A DNA stretch of 64,000 nt from Delphinus delphis (Eukaryota > Chordata > Mammalia > Artiodactyla > Delphinidae), in assembly GCF_949987515.2 (NCBI RefSeq), contig NC_082698.1, positions 34,833,964 to 34,897,963 on the forward strand, in the 5' to 3' direction. Below the pieces are notes generated by a model that saw only the letters and a list, made by a program, of their open reading frames with translations, was not told the DNA's origin and ran no database searches. This document shows, one piece after another, positions 1 to 11,229 of the stretch (the first letter of the stretch is position 1; each line of letters opens with the position of its first letter). The position numbers were made by a program, and so were the translations under genes.

Positions 1-1082
1 TGGAAATAAAAACAAAAATAAACAAATGGGATCTAAAGAAACTTAAAAGCTTTTGCACAGCAAAGGAAACTATAAACAAGACAAAAAGACAACCCTCAGA
101 ATGGGAGAAAATATTTGCAAACAAATCAATGGACAAAGTATTAATCTCCAAAATATATAAACAGCTCATGCAGCTCAGTATTAAAAAAACCAACAACCCA
201 GTCAAAAAATGGGCAGAAGACCTAAATAGATGTTTCTCCAAAGAAGACTACAGATGGCCAAGAGGCACATGAAAAGATGCTCAACATCACTAATTATTAG
301 AGAAATGCAAATCAAAACTACAATGAGGTATCACCTCACACAGGTTAGAATGGGCATCATCAGAAAATCTATGAACAACAAATGCTGGAGAGGGTGTGGA
401 GAAAAGGGAACCCTCTTGTACTGCTGGTGGGAATGTAAATTGATACAGCCATTATGGAGAACAGTATGGAGGTTCCTTAGAAACTAAAAATAGAATCACC
501 ATATGACCCAGCAATCCCACTACTGGGCATATACCCTGAGAAAACCATAATTCAAAAAGACACATGCACTCCAATGTTGACTGCAGCACTATTTACAATA
601 GCCAGGTCATGGAAGCAACCTAAATGCCCACTGACAGACGAATGGATAAAGAAGATGTGGTACATATATACAATGGAATATTACTCAGCCATTAAAAGAA
701 ACAAAATTGGGTCATTTGTAGAGACGTGGATGGACCAAGAGACCGTCATACAGAGTGAAGTAAGTCCGAAAGAGAAAAACAAATATCGTACATTAACGCA
801 TATATGTGGAATCTAGAAAAATCGTACAGATGAACTGGTTTGCAAGGCAGAAATAGAGACACAGATGTAGAGAACAAATGTACGGACACCAAGGGGGGAA
901 AGTGGGGCAGGGGTGGTGGTGGTGGTGGTGGTGGTGGGATGAATTGGGAGATTGGGGTTGACATATATACACTAATATGTATAAAACAGATAACTAATAA
1001 GAACCTGCTGTATAAAAAAGTAAATAAAATAAATAAAATAAAATAAAATAAAATAAATAAATAAATAAAAATAAATAAAAGA
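1..1082 (+). mobile_element. LINE-1 3' end (young, cetacean-type), 5' truncated by the window edge
   Basis: Plus-oriented 3' part of an L1: the end of ORF2, the 3' UTR and an A-rich tail. ORF2 remnants read in at least two frames (230-487, then 574-816). The first contains the cysteine-containing ORF2 C-terminal segment (CWRGCGEKG...CWWECKL), so a frameshift or stop near 485 breaks the protein. The 3' UTR carries a GGT-rich stretch and ends in TAAAA/TAAA repeats at about 1014-1080. The same L1 family recurs in minus orientation at 19128-24922, and the two copies match closely over this 3' segment. It lies downstream of HECTD2 exon 2, so within a later HECTD2 intron. It is a non-functional fragment in this window. 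Confidence 0.95.
892..937 (+). repeat. G-rich (GGT)n tract in the L1 3' UTR
   Basis: A run of G-tracts (GGGG, GGGG, GGGG) is followed by about nine GGT units. It is purine/G-rich on the L1 sense strand and has enough closely spaced G-runs to form a G-quadruplex. The minus-strand L1 has the complementary CCACC-rich stretch at about 19205-19245, so this is a family feature and not a local expansion. Confidence 0.85.
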
Positions 1083-1440
1083 AGAAAGAAATTATCAAAG
1101 GCAAAGGTTGATAAATGAGACAATATAAATACTAACTTGCAAGAGTGTAGAATAGGTCTAGCTATCCTTTGGAGTGTCAACAGAAAATATGCGCAAGAAT
1201 AATTTATGCCATGTGCAGCTTATGGACACAGCAATTTACCAGGAACAAGGTCCTTAAACATTCTGAGGTTTGTTGTTTTTTTGTCCAGGTGTGAGGGACA
1301 TCTAAACCTTTGCAGATTTGTTTTGTTTCATTACAGGGCAAGGGGCACTTAAAATTATGCAAGTAGTATATATTCCCTGTGATAAAACAATATAGAGTTA
1401 TATAGAGAAATCGAGCATATTAATAATATCCACCCAATCC
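1083..1440. other. Non-coding DNA, nothing recognised
   Basis: AT-rich sequence between two L1 segments. I see no open frame, structural RNA or repeat family that I can name. It should be intronic to HECTD2, because it lies beyond exon 2 on the minus strand. Confidence 0.6.
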
Positions 1441-2900
1441 TACTTTCCTGAGGAAACCATTAACAGGCTGGTGGGCATTCTTCCATACTTCTTTATTCTG
1501 CTCAAAGAAGTATAAAAGGTTTCCCCACACTTAAAAAAATTGGAGTCATATTCTACCTATTACTGTGTAATTTGCACTTTTCATTTTACAATGTATTATA
1601 AGTATTTCTCCTAGAAAATTTATACACCTGTCACGTCTTAATAAAAGCATGGTATTTACAATATGGATTACCATAATTTAGTCAACCAATTCATTTAGAT
1701 TGCTTCAAATACCACTATTACAAACAATGTACATTCTTTCCATAGGTCTTTCAACATACATTATTTCCTTAGAATAAATTCCTAGAAATGTAACACTGGA
1801 TCAGCGAGTATATGAACATTTTAAAAATTGAATGTATGTCAAATAATTTGCTCTCCAGAAAAGTTGTATCAATTTCCAAGCCCTCTACTCATAAAAGTGC
1901 CCATTTTCACACTCCCTAGACAACCCCACAGATACACATGTCTTCATTCTCTGCCACTGAGTAGGGAAATGTTAACTACTTGTTTTAATCTGTACTTCCT
2001 TTAATACTAGTGAGACTGAGCATCCTTTCACGTGTATTAATTATTCATATTTCCTTTTTTGATGGGTCTGTTCATACACTTTGTCTTTTTTTCCTAATGA
2101 AATGTTCATTTTACTGATTTATTAATGATCTCTATGATTCAAGGATTTGTTTTCACTGACTATGACATCTTACTTTAACTTTGTTTATGACCTTCTAAAA
2201 TTCCTATAGAACTTTTAAACTTTCTTATGCCTTCAAACTTTTCAATTTTTTTGTTTTATGGCTGTTCACATTGCTATCATTCCAAGAATTTTATTATAAA
2301 AACAATTTCCTGTGTTTTCTTCTAGTACTTTTGTAGTTTTTAAAAATCTAAAGTTACCGTTTTCAAAAAGTTGGCTAGTTGGCCTAATTCCATCTTTTCA
2401 ATAATTTAATATCATTTATATACACTATGTTTTACTGATCCATCTCCATGTATTTGGCTACCTTGGTGGTAGCCCTACCATTGGTACAGCTTTATAATAT
2501 ATAGTAATACGAAGGAATGGGTTCTCTCATTACTTTTCCTTGCATTCTCTCATTTATTCTTATAAATCAAATAGAGCATCATTTTCTTAAGTTTCCCCCC
2601 AAAAAACTGTTGAAAAATTCATTAAATGTTAGAGAGTAAATCGGGTGTATCTGAGATCTCTATGATATTTAAGTTTTTCCGTTCAAACCACCTTTTAGTC
2701 TTTTGATAAAGTTTCATAGTTTTTCTTCGTATAGGTTTTGCTCACTTTCTCCTTGGTTTATTTCTAAATATTTCGTATATTTTCCATCAACTCTTCTGAT
2801 TGATTACTGCTCAAATAAAGGAAATCTACTGAATTTTTGTATGTTTATATTGTGTCAGGCACCCTAACCAAACTTTCTTATTCATGAGCTTTGTATGTGA
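1440..2900 (-). mobile_element. Ancient LINE-1 (L1M-type) fragment
   Basis: The plus strand reads as the complement of a very diverged mammalian L1, ORF2 end and 3' region. Phrases resembling the L1 genomic signature (antisense 'tgtttcattaatc...agtgagactgagcatcctttcacgtg', near 1985-2035) are recognisable. Many indels leave no open frame. Boundaries are approximate. It is an old insertion in the HECTD2 intron downstream of exon 2. Confidence 0.6.
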
Positions 2901-3129
2901 TTCTCTTACTCTAGGTAACAATTACCTAAAAATAATGATTTTGCTCCTTTCTGTAAATATTTATAGCTTATTTTTTATTGTATTAACTAACTAGACCTAG
3001 TAGAACAACACTGAATAATTAAAATCTACTTTTTAATAGTTCAATAATATACTTGCGCCAAGATACACATACTACATATACTTTTAATAATTGTAACTAC
3101 ATTAATTTTTAAAATTAAAAATTTTTTAC

Positions 3130-3259
3130 CATTCTTGATGTTAGGGAAAACAAGATGTGTAGGTGAACTTCTGTTTTCAGCAGCTTCTTTCTTCTGGTTA
3201 ACAGTTGAAACAAAACTGCTGGAAGTAGAAATCTGGCCTTTGGATCCCCTGTCCAAACC
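3130..3259 (-). CDS. HECTD2: HECTD2 coding exon 2 (E3 ubiquitin-protein ligase)
   Basis: A 130-bp internal exon on the minus strand encoding 43 residues plus the first base of the next codon. The peptide begins GLDRGSKGQIS, runs through KKEAAENRSSP and ends LVFPNIKN. I recognise it as the N-terminal low-complexity region of HECTD2. The acceptor reads TTTCTGTTTTTAG just before 3259, with a TTAAC branch-like motif about 20 nt upstream. The donor is AATG|GTAAAA (GT at 3129-3128). Entry phase is 0, matching exon 1, and exit phase is 1. HECTD2 is a HECT-family ligase that transfers ubiquitin through a catalytic cysteine, reported to target PIAS1. The HECT domain itself is outside the window. Several residues differ from the human protein as I remember it, as expected for an orthologue. 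Translation beyond the donor (GKKFL...) is intron. Confidence 0.92.
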
Positions 3260-3489
3260 CTAAAAACAGAAAAGTTAACATTGCAGCATAATTCCTAGTC
3301 ACTCTATTTAAATTATTTTACTGCAAAAATCGTAAACATTTAAAATAGAGATTTTAATCTGATGATAGATGCACGATAGATAGATAAAACCTGTATATAT
3401 TATTGACTTACCTTTTCCAGGACCAAATTGTTTTAAGTATAAAAGGAAAACAGTCATGCCATCTAACTGCTTACAGGTTGATAAAGTTT

Positions 3490-3620
3490 GGAAATGGGGA
3501 TAATAACAGTACCTTCCTCACAGGGTTACTGTGAGGTTTAACTGAAATAATGCATGTAAATCAATGAGCAGAGTTCCTTGCCCACAGTACACGTTTCATT
3601 CATGTTATCTGCTATTTTAA
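3490..3620 (+). mobile_element. MIR SINE fragment
   Basis: The text resembles the MIR core and 3' half: 'gggataataacagtacc...cctcacagggtt' followed by the 'aatgcatgtaaa...agagttccttgcc' section. It is an ancient tRNA-derived SINE, diverged and lacking a target-site duplication. It lies just upstream of exon 2 inside intron 1. Confidence 0.7.
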
Positions 3621-3969
3621 CTTGGTATTTAGGTAACACTGTTTTTGTGACCTCCACAAATATTTTTTCAGTAGTTAACATGCATATGATACTTCGCAGG
3701 TTGATTGATTAAAGGTTTTCTAGTCTTGATGCAACTTCAAAAGCTCAGGTCAAAAGATAAATCTTTTAGAGTTCATTTATTTCTCTAAACACGAGATTGG
3801 ACTTTGGGTGTAAGGGGACTTAAGAAAAATATGGCTAGGCATTCTTTGCTTTCAGAGTAGAGAGTTTTTCATTTCCTCCTTCCTCATTTACCAGACTGAT
3901 TTCCACTTAGCTTTTTAGAATCAACTCAGATGCCATGTTGCAAAAACATTTACACTCACCAAATATTCA

Positions 3970-4300
3970 CTTTCCCACATCGCCCACTCTCTTACAGCTA
4001 AATGCAGCCATCTGATTAATTCTAACAGGCCAGAAGCAGAAGTGATGTCTGCCATTTTGGGACCAGAAAGTACTGATGCATTTAAGGCTGGTGGGACAAT
4101 CTCCAGTTCCTCTCTCTTTTCTTCCACTGTAATAATCCCAGAGGCTACAAGCTGAGATGCTAGAGCATTCGTTGGCTTGGGTCCCCGAATCACTATGTGA
4201 GGCAGAGCCACTGCTGACCAACATTAGATTATACCATCAGCAACAAATGCACCTTTACAATTTTCAAACACTGAAACTTGGGACTACCTTGTAAATGCAG
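3970..4300 (+). mobile_element. Ancient interspersed repeat, family unassigned (copy 1)
   Basis: It contains blocks I recognise from a common mammalian repeat: 'cagctaaatgcagccatctgattaat...ggccagaagcagaagtgatg' and later 'gggtccccgaatcactatgtgaggcagagcca'. A related, differently preserved copy is at 27660-28000. The reverse strand happens to be open for 85-96 codons in two frames (3921-4224), but that is a by-product of the repeat and not a gene. I cannot assign the family name from memory. Confidence 0.55.
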
Positions 4301-4725
4301 CCTAACCCATTCTATCATAACTTCTCTGCAAAGCTTTTTCTGGTGGTCACCATTTCCACAAAAATCAATCACTCTTATTTATACTTGTGATTTACTTAAA
4401 TTATTCCACTGAAATTATAATTGGTGTCATACTGGTCCTTCATGCTGGACTAGAAATTCCTTATTCATCACAGAGCTTGACGTCCAGGGAATCCTGTGCA
4501 TAGATCCTATACTTCAGAGTAAATTTATTGTTTTTTCTTTTTAAGAGATTAGTATAGAAAAATAAGCCATAAAAAATTCAGATGCTATACACATAGAATT
4601 TAAAAGTTTCTGGACTTGAGATTTCTAGAAATTAGTTATTTAACTCCTTTATTTCATAGATGAGGAAAATGGAATTGAGACTCACCTAAAGTCATTCAGC
4701 TAACAAAACAACAGAGATGTGAGGG
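4300..4725. mobile_element. L2-like and MIR-like relics
   Basis: 4310-4510 resembles the antisense of an L2 3' region ('cttctctgcaaagctttttc...' and 'agagcttgacgtccaggga'). 4645-4725 resembles the MIR core ('atgaggaaaatggaattgagactcacctaaagtcattcagc'). Both are heavily diverged and their ends are approximate. Confidence 0.45.
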
Positions 4726-5094
4726 GCACTAAATGAGAACTTGAGGAATGCTTCCATAAGGAAAGTACATATGCGATTTTGTGTGTGTGACATCTTTGGC
4801 TGCTCAAAGAATTTGGGTTTGTTTGTTTGCTTTATTTGTTTTTGCTTGCTTTTTGGCTAGATTTAGGCTCAGTGAAGTCTGAATCAATATTTCTGTGTTA
4901 GGATTAGGCTACATGATCCAGCCTAAAAAAAGTTAAACATATTGCCCAACTGAAATAAAGTCATCTTCTAACAGATGTAGGTATGAATCTGAAGTTTCAG
5001 AATCACAGACAACGTCATCTAGGGTCTTGTACAGAACATATGACACGCTGAGTGTTTCACAAATGGTTACTCCTATGATAATAACTCACTAAAA

Positions 5095-5265
5095 CAAGTC
5101 ATGTATTGAGTACTAGGTATATGCCTACTATTATATTAGGTGCTTTAATACAACATTCCTATGAGTTGCATATTTACACTTCATTTTACAAATGAGGAAA
5201 CTGAAGTACCATGCCGAAGTTCACAGAGCTGGGAAGTGGGAATTCAAACTCTAGTCTGAATAACC
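5095..5265 (+). mobile_element. MIR SINE
   Basis: The characteristic MIR central and 3' text is visible: 'acaaatgaggaaactgaagtac' and 'ttcacagagctgggaagtggg', preceded by the 'tactaggtatatgcc' section. It is an old, non-coding relic in intron 1. Confidence 0.75.
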
Positions 5266-5937
5266 TTAATGTCTGTATTCTTAAACCACTATAGCTCAGA
5301 GTTTCTCACTACAGTAGCTATCACTTATTAAGGATTTATCATGCGATAGGAAGTATGTTACATATATCAGCCTGTTTTCACAACTCTTGTGGTTGATGTT
5401 ATCTTCTCTACTTTTATAGATATATGCTGAATGAAATATAATAGCTTCAGGAGCAACTCACCTAACTAGAGGAAATTAACATAAGCAGAAAAACTAACTG
5501 TACTTTAGGAAAATCTTTGATATTCTAGCAATCTGGGAAAGACTCAATATTTTATTTTATTTTTCTCCCCCTTCCTCTACTCCTTCTTAATAAAAGGAGA
5601 TCCCAAAGAACATTGCTTGGTTTACTTGTGGAATCTTCAAATAATTAAAAAAAAAACCCACAAGTAACTGATTCAATCAATAAAGCCATTTAACATCTAT
5701 CAGTTCTAATCTCTAACAGAGATGTAGATTCCCAAGGAGGACAGAGAAAATTGGAGAAAGAGATTAATAAAATAGTGATATGCAATACTTTTCTATAAAA
5801 GTCTTTGTAAATTACATAATTTGCATAATCTTGGTAAATTAAAACAATATGCTCAAGTTCACAGACCTAGCTAATTAGAAAAATAAAATTAAAATAGCCT
5901 ATACATTTGAAAAAGTATATCATTCCTTGTTATAACT

Positions 5938-5992
5938 GCCCCCTGCAGTGGAAGCCGTGGAGTCCTAACCAATGCACGCCAGGGAAGTCCCT
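5938..5992 (-). mobile_element. tRNA-Glu-derived SINE head fragment
   Basis: The reverse complement reads as the SINE head: 'gggacttccctggcgtgcattggttaggactcc...cttccactgcaggggg'. Only about 55 bp are present, covering the 5' tRNA-like part including the A-box region. There is no tail, so it is a truncated copy. The family is specific to cetartiodactyls, which supports the host assignment. Confidence 0.8.
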
Positions 5993-6591
5993 AAACCAAT
6001 CTTTGATAAAAGAATAATTGCTGGCTCTGTTCCATCATGAAACACTTTTTAAAGTCATAATATCTCACTATATTAGAGTATCTGAAGTAAAATTTTTTTA
6101 ACTGTTTACAAAATTCATTATTTTGTAATGTTTACAAAATTCATTATTCACAACATATTTTAAACTACTAGCTTTGCAACCAGCTGGAAATGCTAGCATT
6201 TTAAATCATATCAAGTAAAAATTAATGTTGCATTCTAGCTATTAGATAAGTGAGACTGGCAGTTTTATTTACTATAGAGACAACACACACAAATGCACAG
6301 GTAGATGGATTCTCCATAGAGCTCTTTGGTTTAGTTGGCTGTGCAAAGTTGTCATAGGGGATCCAGTCACCAGGATATGTTAAATTATGTTCAGTATCTT
6401 CTATTTGAGAAGAGATGTACATAATGTTATTTCAGAAAATGTTCCATACAATCAATGACTGGGTATTCTAAAATGTCCAACAACACTTGGCTAGTTGGAA
6501 AATTCACTTATGTAGAATATCTGTCATCAGTAATACCAAATAAAAAGCATTAATGGTAATAATACAAAGGAAATTCTACATACACTAGCAT

Positions 6592-6944
6592 AGTGGTTCT
6601 CAAACTTTCTAGTTTCAGGACCTCTCTGCATTCTTAAAAATTACTGTATGTATGTACAACTCCTTTTAAAATAGAATAAACCCATTTATGGACAATTAAC
6701 TATTTTCCCAAACAAAAATCAGTGAGAAGAGTGGCATGGTTTACATTTTGCAAATCTATTTTTCTATCTGTTTCTGCATTCAGTTTGTTGCAATATCATG
6801 TGTCACACAGAAAACTACACCGTACACTCGAGAGAATGAGAGAGAACAAGGCAACACAAATAACATCCCAGTATCGTTACAAAGGTAGTTTTGACCTCAT
6901 GGACATCTAAAAGGATGTTGAGGACCACATGTTGAGGACTGCTG
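6592..6944. mobile_element. hAT-Charlie-like non-autonomous DNA transposon
   Basis: The left end 'tagtggttctcaaactttc' and the right end 'gttgaggactgctg' (complement cagcagtcctcaac) form the degenerate terminal inverted repeat typical of hAT-Charlie elements. The interior is diverged. Short open frames on both strands inside it are incidental. The exact subfamily is not determined. Confidence 0.55.
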
Positions 6945-7032
6945 CAGTAGGAATAAACAGTAATTAGAACGAAGAATGAATCTAAGAAATCTTGGGAGAA
7001 CAAGAAGACAACATTTAAATCTGCACTAATAT

Positions 7033-7305
7033 AACCATTTGCTACTGAGCGCTTGAAATGTGCTAGTAAGTGTAAAATACACAGTGTTCAAAGGCTTAGT
7101 ATGAAGAAGAGATAAAATATCTCATTAAACGTCTATATTGATTAAATGTTGAAATGGTAAATTTCTTGATATACTGTATTAAATAAAATACATTATTAAA
7201 ATTTATTTTACGTCTTTATTTTTATTCTTTTTAATGTGGCTATTAGAAAACTTTAAATTATGTATGTGGTTCACATTCTATTTCTATTGGACAGAGCTGA
7301 TATAG
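7033..7305 (-). mobile_element. hAT-Charlie relic related to the element at 26699
   Basis: It starts with 'ctactgagcgcttgaaatgtgctagtaag' and ends with 'ctattggacagagctg'. These correspond to the 'gagcacttgaaatgtggctagt' and 'tattggacagcgctg' landmarks of a common Charlie-type MITE. The middle is an AT-rich stretch typical of the longer version. TIRs are only partly preserved. Confidence 0.6.
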
Positions 7306-9012
7306 ATGAAAGAATACTTTCCTAAACTAGATCCAATCCAACATACAATCTTAGGAATTAGGACAGAATTATTATTATGATTTCATCATTTCCCTGCATC
7401 ATTCTGGAAGAAAAGATTTGCTGGACAGGTAGCAAATTTAAATACGGTATAAAATATAGACGAAGAATCAAAGATATCTGAAGTAATAAAAACTGAGTTT
7501 CTTGCTTTGGTCATTTCAGATATGTATATAGGGACAATGGCAATCTGTACACTTTGGTCACACCTCAATGAAATTTATTTTTCAAACCCAAAGATGAATA
7601 GTTCAGCAATACATTAAGTGCTCTTAATATAAAGCAGGGATCCTTCAGTCTCAATGAGTCCAGGGAATACCTATGGTGCATAGAAAAACTACTTTACAAA
7701 AGACTTGAGTGGCTTCCTGAGATACTAAGCAAATGTTACTATGTCAAAAGATTGGTGAACAAATGTACATTTATATGTTTTAAGTTAAAATAAAAAGCAC
7801 TGAATATACTTTGCTTTACCAACTTTTAAAATAAACTGACCTAAACTACCAGTTAGGGCCACACCAGATGAGAGGCCTTAACCGTATTTAGAGTCTACAA
7901 AGGAGACTATTTTAGGCCCTGTTCCTGGGTAAAGGTATTTTGTTCTTCTTTTTTGTATGTTTTTTCACAGTTCCTTATTAGGATACTAGGTTATAAAATC
8001 AGTGCTCTATAACCTTCTACTAAGATGTGAAAAGTTGGCTACTTTCAAGGTGTGAAGAATCTCCCTCCCCAACTAAATAGCACCGGCCCAAGTGAAATTG
8101 CTTTCTTTAAGTGATGTAAACCACATCTTTCAAAGGAGACTAGGAAGGATGTGGATTCTGAAACAAAACTTTAACACTCAAAAAAAAAATCACAATGCGA
8201 TTGACCTTATAGATAACTGAAAACTAACTCTACTTAATACAAAGGAAATGTTAGTCCTGATGCTCAGAAATTTCAGTGTTTGCTTATCAGAAAGGCAAAC
8301 TGGCTTGGGTGATTTTATTCACTTATTTCACAAGATGGGAAAAAAGGAAATTGCATCAACAGGTTACCCTTATAGGATAAAATACTACTTTTAAAATGTG
8401 TGATTTGAGGTAGTCACAATTCTCAACCAATTTACTGTTCTTTAATAAAAATGTCTGGATCAAAACCAAGTTAATTTGAAACACAGCTTTCTTTAATGAC
8501 TAGGTTCAAACTTCACAATGACCTTTCAATTAAGGTGAATTAGTAAAATTTTAATAGTTTCTATTTTTAAAAGGCACAGACATTTATTATAATTATTCCC
8601 TGCAAAATGTTTTTTGACTGCTTACTAAACTGTCACCAAGTTATAAATATCAACTTAAGAACAACTAGTTATTCATATAAGGCTTAGCAGTCTTAACATT
8701 TTTATAGTGCAAGAAGGGATCCTTATCACAGGAGAAAAAGTAGAAAAATCCAAACTTTCCAGAGCTTTCTCAGCTCCACCTCCTTCTTCATTCATCTTCT
8801 GTTGATCTTTCGCTACTCTCTCTTCCTCAATTCAAGTAAATATAAGCAAGTTAATTTCCGTACACTATGCCAGACTAAGCTGCTACACTGGAACAGTGAG
8901 CAGTACCCCTTTCTGAAGCCATTGCTTTTCCCTTTCAGAAAAATTCATATGTACCATACCCCAGCCCTGAAGAGTTCAGAGAGCGCGTGACATCCCTTAA
9001 TTCAGAGAGGGC

Positions 9013-9013
<1 letters not shown>

Positions 9014-9048
<35 letters not shown>
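9014..9048. repeat. (TG)n microsatellite
   Basis: About 17 uninterrupted GT units followed by a short G-run. It is long enough to be length-polymorphic and is an alternating purine-pyrimidine tract. It lies in HECTD2 intron 1. Confidence 0.97.
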
Positions 9049-9050
<2 letters not shown>

Positions 9051-9123
9051 GGGGGGTGGTGCAGGTAGGTTGATAAAGGTGGTATCTGTAGAGCTTGAGG
9101 CTTGATATAGAAGGTTGTAAAGC

Positions 9124-9249
9124 AGTTCCCTAGTGGCTTAGTGGTTAGGATTCGGGGCTTTCACTGCTGTGGCCCGGGTCTGACCCCTAGTCAGGGAACC
9201 AAGATCCCGCAAGATGCGTGCAAGTCGCAGCCAAAAAAAAAAAAAAAAC
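9124..9249 (+). mobile_element. tRNA-Glu-derived SINE (CHR/BOV-tA-like)
   Basis: The head reads 'agttccctagtggcttagtggttaggattc'. A B-box-like region follows ('gggtctgacccctagtcaggg'), then 'aaccaagatcccgcaagatgcgtgcaa' and a 16-17 nt A tail. The tRNA-Glu ancestry is visible in the internal pol III A and B boxes. A 3'-complete copy of about 125 bp in HECTD2 intron 1, transcriptionally inert in all likelihood. Confidence 0.85.
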
Positions 9250-9349
9250 CAAGAAAGCTTGTAAAGGAAAGTACTGAAGCCACAGGACAGGATGGGAAAG
9301 GGCTGGCTGGCTTATGTGAATGCTTACTTTGTCAAGGCTCTTTCTTAAA

Positions 9350-9460
9350 TACTTTATGTGTATTAACTAAGTTAGTCTTCTTATCTACCCTGTGAGGTAA
9401 GTTCTATTACTATTTTCCCCATTTTATAGAAAGGGAGCTACAAATAGCAAGGCAGTATCA
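9350..9460 (+). mobile_element. MIR-like fragment
   Basis: The text 'taactaagttagtcttcttatctaccctgtgaggtaagt' followed by 'cattttatagaaagggag' matches the MIR or L2-associated core. Short and diverged. Confidence 0.55.
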
Positions 9461-9499
9461 TACTGGACACTTCTAGAGGTTCTCTGGTTCATAAGTTAT

Positions 9500-9783
9500 G
9501 GGTTTTTTTAAATAAATAAATTTATTTATTTATTTTTGGCTGTGTTGGGTCTTCATTGCTGTGCGTGGGCTTCTTATTACGGTGGCTTCTCTTGTTGAGA
9601 AGCACGGGCTCTAGGCGCACGGGCTTCAGTAGTTGTGGCTCGCGGGCTCACTAGTTGTGGCTCGCGGGCTCTAGAGCGCAGGCTCAGTAGTTGTGGTGCA
9701 CGGGCTTAGTGGCTCCACAGCATGTGGGATCTTCCCAGACCAGGGCTCAAACCTGTATCCCCTGCATTGGCAGGCAGATTCTC
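9500..9783 (-). mobile_element. CHR-type SINE, left unit of a compound insertion
   Basis: The reverse complement reads as a long CHR SINE. A (TAAA)n tail lies at 9509-9535 on the plus strand, then 'ggctgtgttgggtcttcattgctgtg...', and B-box-side text 'gaccagggctcaaacctgtatcccctgcattggcaggcagattct'. The tRNA-like head ('aaccactgcgccaccagggaagcc') is missing at its right end, where the next SINE's tail begins. See the companion unit at 9784-10079 and the shared flanking duplication. Confidence 0.9.
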
Positions 9784-10079
9784 TTTTTTTTAAATTTATT
9801 TATTTATTTATTTATTTTTGGCTGTGTTGGGTCTTCGTTTCTGTGCGAGGGCTTTTTCTAGTTGCAGCGAGCGGGGGCCACTCTTCATCGCGGTGCGCAG
9901 GCCTCTCACTGTCGCGGCCTCTCGTTGCGGAACACAAGCTCCAGACGCGCAGGCTCAGTAGTTGTGGCACACGGGCCTAGATGCTCCGCGGCATGTGGGA
10001 TTTTCCCAGACCAGGGCTCAAACCCGTGTCTCCTGCATTGGCAGGCATATTCTCAACCACTGCACCACCAGGGAAGCCC
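9784..10079 (-). mobile_element. CHR-type SINE, right unit of a compound insertion
   Basis: A complete minus-oriented CHR SINE: T-rich/(TTTA)n complement of the tail at about 9784-9820, body, and a full head ending 'ccactgcaccaccagggaagcccc'. Flanks of the two-unit block are 16-bp imperfect direct repeats at 9484-9499 and 10080-10095 (ctggttcataagttat / ctggtttgtaacttat, 13 of 16 identical). This implies that the pair was inserted as one event, or that this unit replaced the head of the left unit. Confidence 0.9.
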
Positions 10080-10574
10080 CTGGTTTGTAACTTATAATGA
10101 CCATTTTTCTTCAACTGTAAATATAGTCAAATTATTCATGTCCTAACATCCTGAGTTAATTTTGAATGGGAGGATAAGTAGCAACTACAATATGGCTTTG
10201 CAATTAAAAAAACAGTTGGCAGACGACTTTATAACCCACTCAAAATTAGACACACCTTGGTTATGTATTTATGTAGCGACAGCCTTCCCTTTTTGTGTCT
10301 TATGAATCTCTGGTCACTCTTCTTTAATGAGATTGCTTTACTTTACATAGAATTTAATGATACATTCATACCATAATTAAAACTGATATTATCAGATATT
10401 CTAGAATACATATTTCTCTCCCGTAACAGTTCTATCTCTAGGAACAAAGTTTTGAACAAATTTGTCCCCGGGCCACATCCTTTCTTCTAAACTAGGAAAT
10501 ACTGCTATAGGTACGGGTTCTTTGAACCCCATGGTCTCTGACCACAGATACAGAGTACATGGAATAAGGCAAAG

Positions 10575-10840
10575 AGCATGGCATTTTTTTGAGCCAGAAA
10601 AGTCTCAGTTGAAACCGAGCTCTGCCCCTTACTAGTCATTTTACCCTCTGGCAAGGTATACTACACATAACCTGACTCTCAGATTCCTGTCTGTTAAGTG
10701 GGAACAGTATCTTCCTCATGGTCACAGCAGTTAGGTGATTGGCTTTGGTTGCACTAACTGACTAGATGAAAGATACATGGAAAATGCCTGGCACAGAGTA
10801 GGTACTGAAGTAAACGGTGGCAATCACTTGTATTATTTAT
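10575..10840 (+). mobile_element. MIR SINE, nearly full length
   Basis: It follows the MIR order: 'cagttgaaaccgagctctgccccttactagtcat', then 'ctgtctgttaagtgggaacagtatcttcctcatgg', then 'aaaatgcctggcacagagtaggtactgaa'. Well preserved for its age. Non-coding. Confidence 0.85.
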
Positions 10841-11229
10841 ATGTATTACACATATGCATAAATGATGCATTTTTGTAATATCTGTGGTTTATTAAATTGC
10901 TTAAGACACTTTTACCACCATAGCCTTCATTCTTTCCCATCTCATCTCGTTTGAAAAGGGTACAAAATTTTCCAAAAATAAGTTTGTTCCAAACACCTAG
11001 ATGGGCAAGTTTTATCGAAGTTCACACATACACGTTTATTTGGAATGCTGTTGGCTGGATTGCCTTTTTACGTAAATGTTTTTCTCTGAGAGAACTCATC
11101 TGCAAACTTTAGAATCCTTTTTCTTTATTAATCTTCCTTCTCTTTCATCCCTGTTATCTAGGTTCCACTAGATTCCACTTCGTGTGGATTCTTCCATCCC
11201 TTATACCTTATCACATGGCCACAACTCTA

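Noticed and set aside
1..3129. A further HECTD2 coding exon downstream of exon 2
   Set aside because: The next HECTD2 peptide (N-REPPPICLD type) was looked for on the minus strand and not found. The interval is L1-derived or AT-rich, so exon 3 must lie outside the window.
3921..4224. Minus-strand 96- and 85-codon frames near exon 2
   Set aside because: Overlapping frames inside an ancient interspersed repeat, with no acceptor or donor at matching ends and no resemblance to HECTD2.
9693..10146. Plus-strand frames through the SINE block (up to 95 codons)
   Set aside because: These read the antisense of CHR SINEs, and the same peptides recur at other SINE copies (42104-42513, 57799-58272).
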